Position numbers and translations under genes: made by a program
Part shown: piece by piece, positions 1 to 6,817 of the stretch
Layout of the letters: every line of letters starts with the position of its first letter
Numbering within the stretch: position 1 is the first letter of the stretch
The notes under the pieces: generated by a model
Database searches by the model: none
What the model was told of the DNA's origin: nothing
What the model saw: only the letters and a program-made list of their open reading frames with translations
Assembly: GCA_934670115.1 (NCBI GenBank)
Contig: CAKUOV010000073.1
Location: forward strand, 1-6,925
Origin: an uncultured Eggerthellaceae bacterium
GTDB taxonomy: Bacteria > Actinomycetota > Coriobacteriia > Coriobacteriales > Eggerthellaceae
Direction: 5' to 3'
DNA length: 6,925 nt

Positions 1-780
1 GACTTGATTATGCCCTTGGCTGCGCAGCTTGATGCGCGCGCGGGGCACGCGGGCGCTCTTATGCCGATTGACTCCGAACATGGCGCAATCTATCAGTGCC
101 TTTTAGGGGAGGATCCTAAAGAAGTTGCAAAGCTGTGGGTCACGGCATCGGGTGGACCGTTTCGCGGTAAGGCAGCGGCGGAGTTGAAGGACGTTACTCC
201 TGCTCAAGCGCTTGCGCACCCCACGTGGAATATGGGTGCAAAGATAAGCATTGATTCTTCCACCCTGATGAACAAGGGACTGGAAGTTATTGAGGCGCAT
301 CATTTGTTTAATATGCCGTACGACAAGATTGAAGTGGTGGTGCAGCCGCAAAGTGCCATTCATTCCATGGTCGAGTTCACCGATGGAAGCGTTAAGGCTC
401 ACTTGGGAACAACGGACATGCGTATTCCCATCCAATTTGCGTTATCGTTCCCTGATCGTTGGGAAGCGCCTGTTCAGCCACTTGATTTCCGTACGCTGGG
501 GTCGCTTGAGTTCGCATCACCCGATGAAAAAACGTTTCGTTGCTTGGCGCTTGCTCGCCATGCGGGTACGGTGGGCGGTACGCTGCCGTGTGCGATGAAT
601 GCTGCGAATGAGATTGCCGTGGCGGCGTTTTTAGGTGAGCAATGTTCGTATTTGGGCATTGCCGATTGCGTTGAGACGGTTATGGAAGCTCACCAGACGC
701 AAGCAGTTGAATCGCTTGAGCAGCTTGAAGAAGTAGACGCATGGGCGCGCGCTCAGGCGCGGCGTGTGTTGGGGCTGTAG
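1..780 (+). CDS. dxr: 1-deoxy-D-xylulose 5-phosphate reductoisomerase, C-terminal part (5' end outside window)
   Basis: Dxr converts 1-deoxy-D-xylulose 5-phosphate to 2-C-methyl-D-erythritol 4-phosphate with NADPH and a divalent metal, the committed step of the cytoplasmic MEP isoprenoid pathway. The reading frame is open from base 1, so the N-terminal NADPH-binding domain lies upstream. An internal TTG at base 4 is not the true start. Counting residues from base 4, the metal-ligand motif DSEH is at 23-26, SGGPFR follows, and the flexible active-site loop keeps His72 and Trp75. The LMNKGLE block holds Ser85, Asn90, Lys91 and Glu94, which align with E. coli Ser222, Asn227, Lys228 and Glu231. 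PQSAIHSMVEF and NAANEIAVAAF are further family blocks, followed by the C-terminal helical region. All visible catalytic residues are present, so the enzyme should be active. The stop is TAG, 100 bp before rseP, in the usual dxr-rseP order. Confidence 0.97.
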   Translation, partial: DLIMPLAAQLDARAGHAGALMPIDSEHGAIYQCLLGEDPKEVAKLWVTASGGPFRGKAAAELKDVTPAQALAHPTWNMGAKISIDSSTLMNKGLEVIEAHHLFNMPYDKIEVVVQPQSAIHSMVEFTDGSVKAHLGTTDMRIPIQFALSFPDRWEAPVQPLDFRTLGSLEFASPDEKTFRCLALARHAGTVGGTLPCAMNAANEIAVAAFLGEQCSYLGIADCVETVMEAHQTQAVESLEQLEEVDAWARAQARRVLGL

Positions 781-831
781 CGGCTTTGTTGTGTTCCGCT
801 GGATTTTTCCAAGACTGCGCTCTTTACAAAG

Positions 832-876
832 TTTCCCCAGGTAGAATTCTAATAGAAACCTGGTGAAAGGATTTTT
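832..876 (+). promoter_or_regulatory. Inverted repeat overlapping the rseP ribosome binding site
   Basis: TTTCCCCAGGT (832-842) and ACCTGGTGAAA (858-868) are reverse complements with one mismatch, separated by 15 nt. The right arm covers the start of the rseP Shine-Dalgarno (GAAAGG, 865-870), and a run of five T follows at 872-876, just before the ATG at 881. In RNA this could hide the ribosome site or act as a weak attenuator; in DNA it could be an operator. A TTTACA at 823-828 and TCTAAT at 848-853 (19-bp spacing) could form a weak promoter, but neither match is strong. The repeat is directly visible; its role is inference. Confidence 0.45.
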
Positions 877-880
877 CTGC

Positions 881-1996
881 ATGGATATTCTTCTGATGCT
901 GATATATGTGTCGCTTCTTTTGGGATTGCTGGTCATCATCCATGAGGGCGGGCATTATCTGGCGGCGCGTGCGTTTGGCGTACGCGTGACCGAATTCATG
1001 GTTGGTTTTCCCGGTCCGGGCTTGATCATTCGTCATGGAGAGACACGTTTTGGCGTGACGTGCGTGCCGTTGGGCGGCTATGCGCGCGTGTGCGGCATGG
1101 AAACAGGACCCATGAGCCCGTACTTGCAGATGACGCTTGCGGCCATGTATGCGCGCGGAACAGCGGAAATGGAAGATATTGCGCGTGATTGCGGCATTTC
1201 CGACGATGAAGCGCTCAAGGCTTTAGACGAGCTGGTGGAGTGGGGCTGCTTGACGGGTCCCAAGAAAAAAGATCAGTACAACACGTATCGGTTGGTTGAT
1301 GTGCGGCCAACGCGTCGGCAAATCAAGAAGGCGGAAAAAGCGGGGCTTCCCGTTCCCGCGGCATACGAAGAAGGTCAACCGCGTCCTTGCGAAGACGCAA
1401 AAGCCCTGTTTGAGCACGAGTACAAGCAGCAGTACCGTTCTCTTCCTTTTTGGAAACGTTCGGTGATTCTGCTGGCGGGCATTGCGGTGAACTTGGTTTT
1501 TGCTGTGCTGGCGTTCGTGGTTGTGTATTCGATTCTGGGCTTTGACGTTCAGAATACGGATACGGGCGAAATCACGCATCGTACGCTGAACCCGTTGCAG
1601 TCCATTGCCGTGGGATTCAACTACATTGTGATGGTTGCGCAGGCTATCTTGAACCTGTTCAACCCGGCAACGGCGGCAGAAACCGTGTCGCAGTCGTCTT
1701 CGATTGTGGGCATTGCGATTATCTCCAAAACGGCTGCTGAGCAAGGATTTGAAACGTTTCTGCTGTTCACCGGCATGATTTCCGTCTCGCTGGGTCTGAT
1801 GAACCTGCTGCCCATTACGCCGCTTGATGGCGGTCGCTTCGTTATCGAAATCTATCAGCGCATCACGCGCCGTCTTGCATCGGAGCGCGCGCTGAACGTT
1901 ATCACGTCGCTGGGTATGTGCTTTATTCTGGTGCTGTGCGTGGTGATGATTGGGCAAGACGTCATGCGCATCTTCGATGGCTTCTGGAGTCAATAA
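881..1996 (+). CDS. rseP: Site-2 intramembrane metalloprotease (RseP/RasP family) with a cytoplasmic winged-helix-like insertion and no PDZ domain
   Basis: Membrane zinc protease of family M50, which cuts transmembrane segments of substrates such as anti-sigma factors or leftover signal peptides. The ATG at 881 is chosen because GAAAGG lies 10 nt upstream; an in-frame GTG at 863 has no such site. The protein is 371 residues. TM1 (about 3-20) leads into the zinc motif HEGGH (21-25), and the PLGGY loop is at 63-67. TM2 (about 195-219) carries AGIAVN. The VGIA block is at 276-279, and the third zinc ligand Asp316 lies in NLLPITPLDGG (308-318). A last TM is at about 339-358. Residues 77-185 are an extra charged segment with a winged-helix-like part (79-140). 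Only about 20 residues separate TM2 from the block that normally follows the PDZ domain, so the PDZ is apparently absent. Catalytic residues are intact and the frame is unbroken, so this looks like a functional variant. Its substrate is unknown. Confidence 0.93.
   Translation: MDILLMLIYVSLLLGLLVIIHEGGHYLAARAFGVRVTEFMVGFPGPGLIIRHGETRFGVTCVPLGGYARVCGMETGPMSPYLQMTLAAMYARGTAEMEDIARDCGISDDEALKALDELVEWGCLTGPKKKDQYNTYRLVDVRPTRRQIKKAEKAGLPVPAAYEEGQPRPCEDAKALFEHEYKQQYRSLPFWKRSVILLAGIAVNLVFAVLAFVVVYSILGFDVQNTDTGEITHRTLNPLQSIAVGFNYIVMVAQAILNLFNPATAAETVSQSSSIVGIAIISKTAAEQGFETFLLFTGMISVSLGLMNLLPITPLDGGRFVIEIYQRITRRLASERALNVITSLGMCFILVLCVVMIGQDVMRIFDGFWSQ
1115..1300 (+). other. Winged-helix-like domain encoded inside rseP (residues about 79-140)
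   Basis: The segment reads as helix 1 (about 80-92), helix 2 (MEDIARDCG, 97-105), a turn, helix 3 (SDDEALKALDELVEWG, 107-122), then a basic wing GPKKKDQYNTYRLVD (126-140). This is the order and spacing of a winged helix-turn-helix fold. The likely recognition helix is acidic (Asp108, Asp109, Glu110, Asp116, Glu117, Glu120), which argues against ordinary DNA binding and favours a protein-contact or gating role. It lies between TM1 and TM2, the side facing the cytoplasm in RseP topology. The fold is assigned by eye from the pattern only. Confidence 0.6.
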
Positions 1997-2051
1997 ACGC
2001 AGATGGTTCCTTTATGCAGCTGCCGATGGCGGATGTATTAGTGTGTTTTTC

Positions 2052-2098
2052 TGGACAAGCCTTAAACTGGAGTAAAATAGTTGGGTTCGACTAATTTA
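2052..2098 (+). promoter_or_regulatory. Candidate promoter and operator-like palindrome upstream of the symporter gene
   Basis: TGGACA (2052-2057) and TAAAAT (2073-2078), spaced 15 bp, resemble -35 and -10 boxes; the spacing is short. An imperfect palindrome, TAAAATAGTTG (2073-2083) against CGACTAATTTA (2088-2098), has 9 of 11 pairs matching around a 4-bp centre. It covers the -10 box and the expected transcription start near 2085, where a repressor would typically bind. The palindrome is directly visible; promoter and operator roles are inferred. Confidence 0.4.
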
Positions 2099-2107
2099 GG
2101 GGTGCAT

Positions 2108-2141
2108 TTGCGCTCCGTACGCGCGTGCGCGAAAAGCGCAA
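2108..2141 (+). other. Possible hairpin in the symporter mRNA leader
   Basis: TTGCGC (2108-2113) pairs with GCGCAA (2136-2141). A competing small hairpin, TGCGC-GAAAA-GCGCA (2126-2140), uses the same right arm. The near-palindrome GTACGCGCGTGC lies between. If transcription starts near 2085, these mutually exclusive stems fall in an 80-nt leader, ahead of the ribosome site GAGAGG (2154-2159). GC-rich sequence forms such stems easily, so this is weak evidence. Confidence 0.25.
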
Positions 2142-2166
2142 GAAAGCGTAGTTGAGAGGCTTATAG

Positions 2167-3582
2167 ATGGATTTTGTATCCGCTTTGGACGCGGTGGATG
2201 CCTTTGTGTGGGGCCCGCCGATGATTGTGCTTTTGCTGGTGTGCCATGTGTATACCACCATTCGCACAAAGGGTATTCAGCGGAAGCTGCCGCTTGCTCT
2301 AAAGCTTTCTATTTCTTCCGATGACCAGGCAAAAGGCGATATTTCAAACTTCGGCGCAATGGTGACTTCGCTTGCCTCTACGTTGGGAACCGGTTCTATT
2401 GTGGGCGTTGCCACCGCGGTTTTATCGGGCGGCCCGGGCGCCGTTTTATGGATGTGGCTCACGGGTGTTTTGGGCATGGCCACAAAGTACACGGAAGTGT
2501 TCATTTCCATGAAGCACCGCACCATGGACTCGAAGGGCGAGATGATGGGCGGCGCCATGCATGTGTGGGAGCAGCGTTTCAAGCGCCCCGATGGCAGCGT
2601 TCCTTGGTGGGCGAAATTCGCCGCCATCTGGTTCAGCGTTTTTGCGTGCTTCACGATTTTCGGCATTGGATCCGCAGTGCAAACCAGTGCAATGACCAGC
2701 GTAATCTCTGCGAACTTCGATGTTTCTAAAGTTGTGGTAACGTTTGTGATCATTGGATCTGCTGCGCTGATTGTGGTGGGCGGCCTGAAGAACATTTCGA
2801 GCATTTGCACAAAGCTTGTGCCGTTTATGGGTGGCGCTTACATTCTGGGATGTCTGTACATCTTGATAACGAACGCATCGTTTCTGGGCGAGACGATTTC
2901 CCTTATTTTTGAGTGCGCATTCACGCCGCGTGCTGCATTTGGTGGCGCGGTTGGCAGCGGCATTGTTACGGCGCTGCAGTTTGGCTGCGCGCGCGGTTTG
3001 TTTTCCAACGAAAGCGGTTTAGGTACGGCGCCGATTGTTTCCGCGGCGGCGGCTTCCAAGAATCCGGCTCGTCAGGCTTTGGTGGCTATGACGGGCGCGT
3101 TTTGGTGCACGGTGGTCATTTGCCTGCTGAGCGCTCTGGTCATGGTAAGCACGCTGGTGGCGCATCCGGAGATTATGGCATCGGGCGCGGTGGTAGATGG
3201 CACCACGCTGGCAAACGAGGTATTCGGCACCATTCCGTATGTGGGAAAACCTGTGCTTATGCTGGGCATTTTATGCTTTGCTTATTCCACGATCATCGGC
3301 TGGAGTTATTATGGCGACCGTGTTATCACGTATTTGGTCGGGCGCAAGTGGGTGCCGTTCTATATTGTGCTGTATCTGCTGATGGGCTGCCTGGGCGGCG
3401 TGGGCGTGGGCGACATTGCGTGGACGGCCACCGACATTGCCAATGCCCTTATGGCGTTGCCGAATATTATCCTGGTATTTCTTGTTGCGGGAACTGTGGG
3501 CAAAGAAACGCAGCATTACGTGTATGATGGAAACATTGACGAAGAATGCACCGACCCTATACCGCAATGCCTCGATCTCTGA
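2167..3582 (+). CDS. AGCS-family sodium:alanine/glycine-type symporter
   Basis: Integral membrane transporter of the alanine or glycine:cation symporter family, which takes up small neutral amino acids with sodium. The protein is 471 residues, normal for the family. The start ATG follows GAGAGG by 7 nt. WGPP and TM1 are at about 15-32. The conserved block LASTLGTGSIVGVA is at 69-82, and the family signature GGPGAVLWMWLTGVLG at 88-103 differs from the consensus by Leu in place of Phe. ATKYTE is at 105-110. RGLFSNESGLGTAP (276-289) and the later STIIGWSYYG and DIANALMALPN blocks are also characteristic. Position 77 is Ser where many family members, for example E. coli YaaJ, have Asn in the GTGN motif; the effect on substrate choice is unknown. 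The gene sits between rseP and ispG, away from other transport genes, with its own candidate promoter and a flanking inverted repeat. Alanine, glycine or serine are possible substrates and cannot be separated from sequence alone. Confidence 0.95.
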   Translation: MDFVSALDAVDAFVWGPPMIVLLLVCHVYTTIRTKGIQRKLPLALKLSISSDDQAKGDISNFGAMVTSLASTLGTGSIVGVATAVLSGGPGAVLWMWLTGVLGMATKYTEVFISMKHRTMDSKGEMMGGAMHVWEQRFKRPDGSVPWWAKFAAIWFSVFACFTIFGIGSAVQTSAMTSVISANFDVSKVVVTFVIIGSAALIVVGGLKNISSICTKLVPFMGGAYILGCLYILITNASFLGETISLIFECAFTPRAAFGGAVGSGIVTALQFGCARGLFSNESGLGTAPIVSAAAASKNPARQALVAMTGAFWCTVVICLLSALVMVSTLVAHPEIMASGAVVDGTTLANEVFGTIPYVGKPVLMLGILCFAYSTIIGWSYYGDRVITYLVGRKWVPFYIVLYLLMGCLGGVGVGDIAWTATDIANALMALPNIILVFLVAGTVGKETQHYVYDGNIDEECTDPIPQCLDL

Positions 3583-3615
3583 TTGTTGACAAATTACCCC
3601 ACCTTTTGTCAACAA
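3583..3615. repeat. Perfect 11-bp inverted repeat directly after the symporter stop codon
   Basis: TTGTTGACAAA (3583-3593) and TTTGTCAACAA (3605-3615) are exact reverse complements with an 11-nt loop. The left arm starts at the base after the TGA stop. Each arm also contains a small TTGT-NN-ACAA palindrome. The repeat is AT-rich within GC-rich flanks and has no T-run after it, so it is not a typical intrinsic terminator. Loop CCCC (3597-3600) is complementary to GGGG just after the stem (3616-3619), which would permit an H-type pseudoknot in RNA. It may be an operator for ispG-proS, an RNA element or a 3'-end stabiliser. Confidence 0.55.
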
Positions 3616-3742
3616 GGGGAAGGGTCCGGCGGCTGGCGCGGTGCGGCCTGCAGCCGCGAGGCTGGCGAAGCGTTCGGCGCTTGGCGGGCTGCGGCCGATG
3701 GGGCCGTTGACATGGGAAGACGCGCGAACGGAAAGGAGCGCT

Positions 3743-4825
3743 ATGAAACCGAATGAGAAAACGCATCAGGTGCTGGTGGGCAATGCGGCGTTTCGCGCGG
3801 CGGGGCGCGCGGTGCCGTTGGGTGGCGGTGCTCCCGTGGTGGTGCAATCCATGCTGAACGCGCCTGCCGAAGATGCGGCTGCGAACTTGGCGCAAATCGA
3901 GCGACTTGCTGCAGCGGGTTGCGAAGTGGTGCGCATGGCGGTTCCGCGGCTTGATTGCCTGGATGTCTTCCAGGAAGTGTGCGCGGAAAGCTCTCTTCCT
4001 GTGGTTGCGGATATTCATTTTGATGCACGAATCGCTATCGGCGCAGCTCAACGCGGCGCGGCGAAGCTGCGCATCAATCCGGGAAACATCGGCGGTTTCG
4101 AGAAAACTAACGAAGTGATCGAAGCGGCGCGCGAAGCGGGCATTCCCATTCGCGTGGGCGTGAACGCGGGGTCGCTTGACAAGGAGCTCGCCGCGCGTGA
4201 TGACCTGACGCTTCCCCAGAAATTGGCGCAAAGCGCTGCCGATTACGCGGCGTATTTTGAAAGCCGCGATTTTCGCGATGTGGTGGTGTCCGCAAAGGCG
4301 CACGATGTGGTTGCCACGATTGAAACGTATCGGCTGTTGTCTGAGCGCATTCCGCAAACGCCGCTTCATATTGGCGTTACCGAGGCGGGTACGCTGTTCC
4401 AGGGCATCGTAAAAAGTGCCGCTGGCCTGGGTATTCTGTTGGAGCAGGGAATTGGCGACACGCTTCGCATTTCTCTGACCGATGATCCCACGCAGGAAGT
4501 GCGCGCGTGTTGGGCGCTGTTGAACGCGCTGGGGCTGCGGCATAGGGGCGTGGAGCTTATCAGCTGCCCCACGTGCGGACGCACGCAGGTGGATTTGATT
4601 CCGCTGGCAGAAGCCGTGGAGGCGCGCTTGGCCAGCGTGGAGCGTCCGCTGAAAGTGGCCGTGATGGGCTGCGTGGTGAACGGACCGGGCGAGGCATCGG
4701 ACGCCGATATTGGCGTGGCATGCGGAAACGGTACAGGAATAGTCTTTTCTCAAGGCGAAATGTTGCGTAAAGTAAGCGAAGACGAAATTTTGGACGCACT
4801 TATGGAGGAGATTGCGAAACTATGA
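3743..4825 (+). CDS. ispG: 4-hydroxy-3-methylbut-2-en-1-yl diphosphate synthase, [4Fe-4S] enzyme
   Basis: IspG reductively opens 2-C-methyl-D-erythritol 2,4-cyclodiphosphate to HMBPP, the penultimate MEP-pathway step, using a [4Fe-4S] cluster. The ATG at 3743 is chosen because GAAAGGAG ends 4 nt before it and the protein then begins like known IspG. The frame is open further upstream (from a GTG at 3641), but that extension is Arg/Ala-rich and not family-like. The product has 360 residues, the usual length for the short bacterial form. The N-terminal TIM-barrel part contains VVVQSMLNAP and AAGCEVVRMAVP. The C-terminal cluster domain has CPTCGR with Cys275 and Cys278, then GCVVNGPGE with Cys310 and Glu317. 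These four match E. coli Cys270, Cys273, Cys305 and Glu312 with a constant shift of five, so the cluster should be complete. The TGA stop overlaps the proS ATG (ATGA), implying translational coupling. Confidence 0.97.
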   Translation: MKPNEKTHQVLVGNAAFRAAGRAVPLGGGAPVVVQSMLNAPAEDAAANLAQIERLAAAGCEVVRMAVPRLDCLDVFQEVCAESSLPVVADIHFDARIAIGAAQRGAAKLRINPGNIGGFEKTNEVIEAAREAGIPIRVGVNAGSLDKELAARDDLTLPQKLAQSAADYAAYFESRDFRDVVVSAKAHDVVATIETYRLLSERIPQTPLHIGVTEAGTLFQGIVKSAAGLGILLEQGIGDTLRISLTDDPTQEVRACWALLNALGLRHRGVELISCPTCGRTQVDLIPLAEAVEARLASVERPLKVAVMGCVVNGPGEASDADIGVACGNGTGIVFSQGEMLRKVSEDEILDALMEEIAKL

Positions 4826-6567
4826 GCGCTATTTTGAAGATGAGCCAGGTGTACGCGCCCACGCTCAAGGAAGATCCGAGCGACGCTGACATTGCCAGCG
4901 CAAAGTTGCTGACGCGCGCGGGCATGCTGCGCAAAGAGGCGGCGGGCATGTATACGTTCATGCCGCTGGGCACGCGCGTTTTGCGCAAGATTGAGAACAT
5001 TGTGCGCGAGGAAATGGATTCGCACGGTGGCCAGGAGCTTCTTATGCCGTTTGTGCAGAATGCCGAGCTGTGGCGCGAAAGCGGACGTTGGGATGCGTAC
5101 GGCGCGGAGATGCTTCGCTTTACCGATCGTCATGATGTGCAGTATTGCCTGGGCCCGACGCACGAAGAAGTAGTCACTGACCTGGTGAAAAACGAGCTTC
5201 GCAGCTATAAGGACCTGCCGAAGAACCTGTATCAGATCCAGTTGAAGTTCCGCGATGAGCGTCGTCCGCGTTTCGGTCTGTTGCGCGGTCGCGAGTTCAT
5301 TATGAAGGATGCGTACAGCTTTGACGCCGACCAAGAGGGTTTGGATGCCAGCTATTTGCAGATGCGCGATGCGTACAGCAACATGTTTAGCCGTATGGGC
5401 TTTGATTACCGCATTGTGCAGGCGGACAGCGGCCAGATTGGCGGCAGCGGTTCCGAGGAATTCATGGTTCTGGCGGAAACGGGCGAGTGCGAGCTGGTGT
5501 ATTGCGATTGCGGATATGCTGCCGACACCGAGATTGGCGCTTGCAGCCCCGTGGCGGAGCAGTACGCGTGCGACCAGCTGACGAAGCTTACCACGCCGGG
5601 TGTGCACACGATTGCCGAGCTTTCTGCGTTCTTGGGTTGCAGCGAAATGGCGCTGATGAAGGCGTTTAGCGGCATCGATAGCGAAGGTACCGTTTGGGTG
5701 CTGTTCGTGCCGGGTGCCTACGAGGTGAACGAAATCAAGGCGGCGCAGCTTATTCCCGGGTTCCGTCAGTTGAGCGATGAGGAAATGGTGGAATATGGGC
5801 TGGTGAAGGGCTCGATGGGTCCTGTTGGTTTGCCCGCAGGTGTGAAAGTTGCGGCTGATGAATGTCTGCGCGGCATTGAGCGCTGGTTCGTTGGTGCGAA
5901 TGAGGAAGGCTTCCACTTTGCTGGTGCAAAGCCGGGTGAGGACTTTCAGGTGGATTGCTGGGGCGACTTGTGCGTGGTCAAGGAAGGCGACGCGTGCCCC
6001 GTGTGCGGCAAGCCGCTGAAGAGCGCGCGTGGCATTGAGGCTGGTCAGATCTTCAAGCTGGGAACGAAGTACTCCGAGGCCATGGGCGCGACGTTTATGG
6101 ACGTGAATGGCAAGGAGAAGCCGTTCATTATGGGTTGCTACGGCGTGGGCGTTTCGCGCACATTGGCTGCTGCGGTGGAACAGTGCCACGATGACGCGGG
6201 TATTGTGTGGCCGCTTGCAATTGCGCCGGCGCAGATTTGCGTGGTGCCGCTGGCAGTGAAAGACGAGGTCGTGCAGCCTGCGGCCGAGGATATTGCCGTG
6301 AAACTTGCACGTCAGGGCTGGGAAGTGGTTATCGATGATCGCAAGGAGCGCCCGGGCGTGAAGTTCGCCGATGCTGATCTGATTGGCTGGCCGCTGCAGA
6401 TCACGGTGGGCAAGCGCGGGCTTGATGCTGGCAGCGTTGAGGTGAAGGTGCGCAAGACGGGCGAGAAGTTCGACTTGCCGCTGGATGCGCTGGAGCAGAA
6501 GTTTGCGGCGTTGCGCGCGGCTATCAACTGGGATGATTCTTCGGTTGATTACGAGGTGTTGAAGTAG
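4822..6567 (+). CDS. proS: Prolyl-tRNA synthetase, bacterial type with editing domain
   Basis: Cytoplasmic class II synthetase that attaches proline to tRNA-Pro and, through its inserted domain, can clear mischarged alanine. The ATG overlaps the ispG stop, and GGAGGAG (4804-4810) lies 11 nt upstream inside ispG. At 581 residues it is close to E. coli ProRS (572). The class II core shows GPTHEEV (111-117), motif 2 with FRDERRPRFG (143-152) and REFIMKDAYSF (157-167), and motif 3 GCYGVGVSR (438-446). The editing insertion spans roughly 220-400 and includes GSMGPVGL. Cys228 and Cys230, together with Cys392 and Cys395 of a CPVC motif, may bind a metal, as in many Gram-positive ProRS and unlike E. 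coli. The C-terminal anticodon-binding domain has DDRKERPGVKFADADLIGWP. No key motif is missing. It likely shares a transcript with ispG. Confidence 0.98.
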   Translation: MSAILKMSQVYAPTLKEDPSDADIASAKLLTRAGMLRKEAAGMYTFMPLGTRVLRKIENIVREEMDSHGGQELLMPFVQNAELWRESGRWDAYGAEMLRFTDRHDVQYCLGPTHEEVVTDLVKNELRSYKDLPKNLYQIQLKFRDERRPRFGLLRGREFIMKDAYSFDADQEGLDASYLQMRDAYSNMFSRMGFDYRIVQADSGQIGGSGSEEFMVLAETGECELVYCDCGYAADTEIGACSPVAEQYACDQLTKLTTPGVHTIAELSAFLGCSEMALMKAFSGIDSEGTVWVLFVPGAYEVNEIKAAQLIPGFRQLSDEEMVEYGLVKGSMGPVGLPAGVKVAADECLRGIERWFVGANEEGFHFAGAKPGEDFQVDCWGDLCVVKEGDACPVCGKPLKSARGIEAGQIFKLGTKYSEAMGATFMDVNGKEKPFIMGCYGVGVSRTLAAAVEQCHDDAGIVWPLAIAPAQICVVPLAVKDEVVQPAAEDIAVKLARQGWEVVIDDRKERPGVKFADADLIGWPLQITVGKRGLDAGSVEVKVRKTGEKFDLPLDALEQKFAALRAAINWDDSSVDYEVLK

Positions 6568-6817
6568 TTTGTTGCTGGGCGTGGGGTTGCGGTGGTGCGG
6601 CTCCGCGCCTGTTGTTTGTGCGCGGGTTGGCGCGCTTGCGGATGCCGAGCGCAGGTGATGCGCAGAGTCCCTCTGGCGGTGGCGCTGCTGCTGGGGCTTG
6701 TGCGGCGTTGCCGGGCGGATCGCCGATGTCGCTATGTGGACGCGTGCGTTGGCGCTGCGATTGGTGTGCGTTTTGGCGTTGCTGGCAGTGCTCGGTGGTG
6801 CTTGGTTGGGCCGGCGC
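6568..6817. other. G/T-rich stretch without a convincing gene
   Basis: This region after the proS stop is strongly G- and T-rich on the + strand. Frames are open only by composition: the frame continuing from proS runs to a TGA at 6868-6870 but encodes an Arg/Cys-rich sequence with no domain. No ribosome site precedes any start. It could be a decayed gene or a long spacer. One weak small ORF starting at 6734 is listed separately. Confidence 0.5.

Noticed and set aside
863..880. Upstream GTG start for rseP
   Set aside because: It would add six residues, but no Shine-Dalgarno precedes it, whereas GAAAGG sits 10 nt before the ATG at 881.
2913..3527. 204-residue + strand frame inside the symporter gene
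   Set aside because: Out-of-frame shadow rich in Gly, Arg and Cys; the symporter frame has all family motifs across the same bases.
3586..3591. TTGACA within the left arm of the inverted repeat as a -35 box
   Set aside because: At 17-bp spacing the -10 position reads TCAACA, a poor match, so the hexamer is better explained as part of the repeat.
3643..3682. Small GC-rich hairpins (GCGGC/GCCGC and AAGCG/CGCTT) before ispG
   Set aside because: Stems of five pairs are expected by chance at this base composition, and no T-run or conserved motif accompanies them.
3707..3712. TTGACA resembling a -35 box before ispG
   Set aside because: No acceptable -10 box lies 15-19 bp downstream; the sequence there is GC-rich and contains the ribosome site.
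3641..3742. N-terminal extension of ispG from GTG 3641
   Set aside because: The 34 extra residues are not family-like, and a strong ribosome site lies directly before ATG 3743.
3557..4753. 398-residue open frame on the minus strand opposite ispG
   Set aside because: Same cause as the frame opposite proS: Arg/His-rich, no recognisable domain, no ribosome site, fully opposite a clear ispG.
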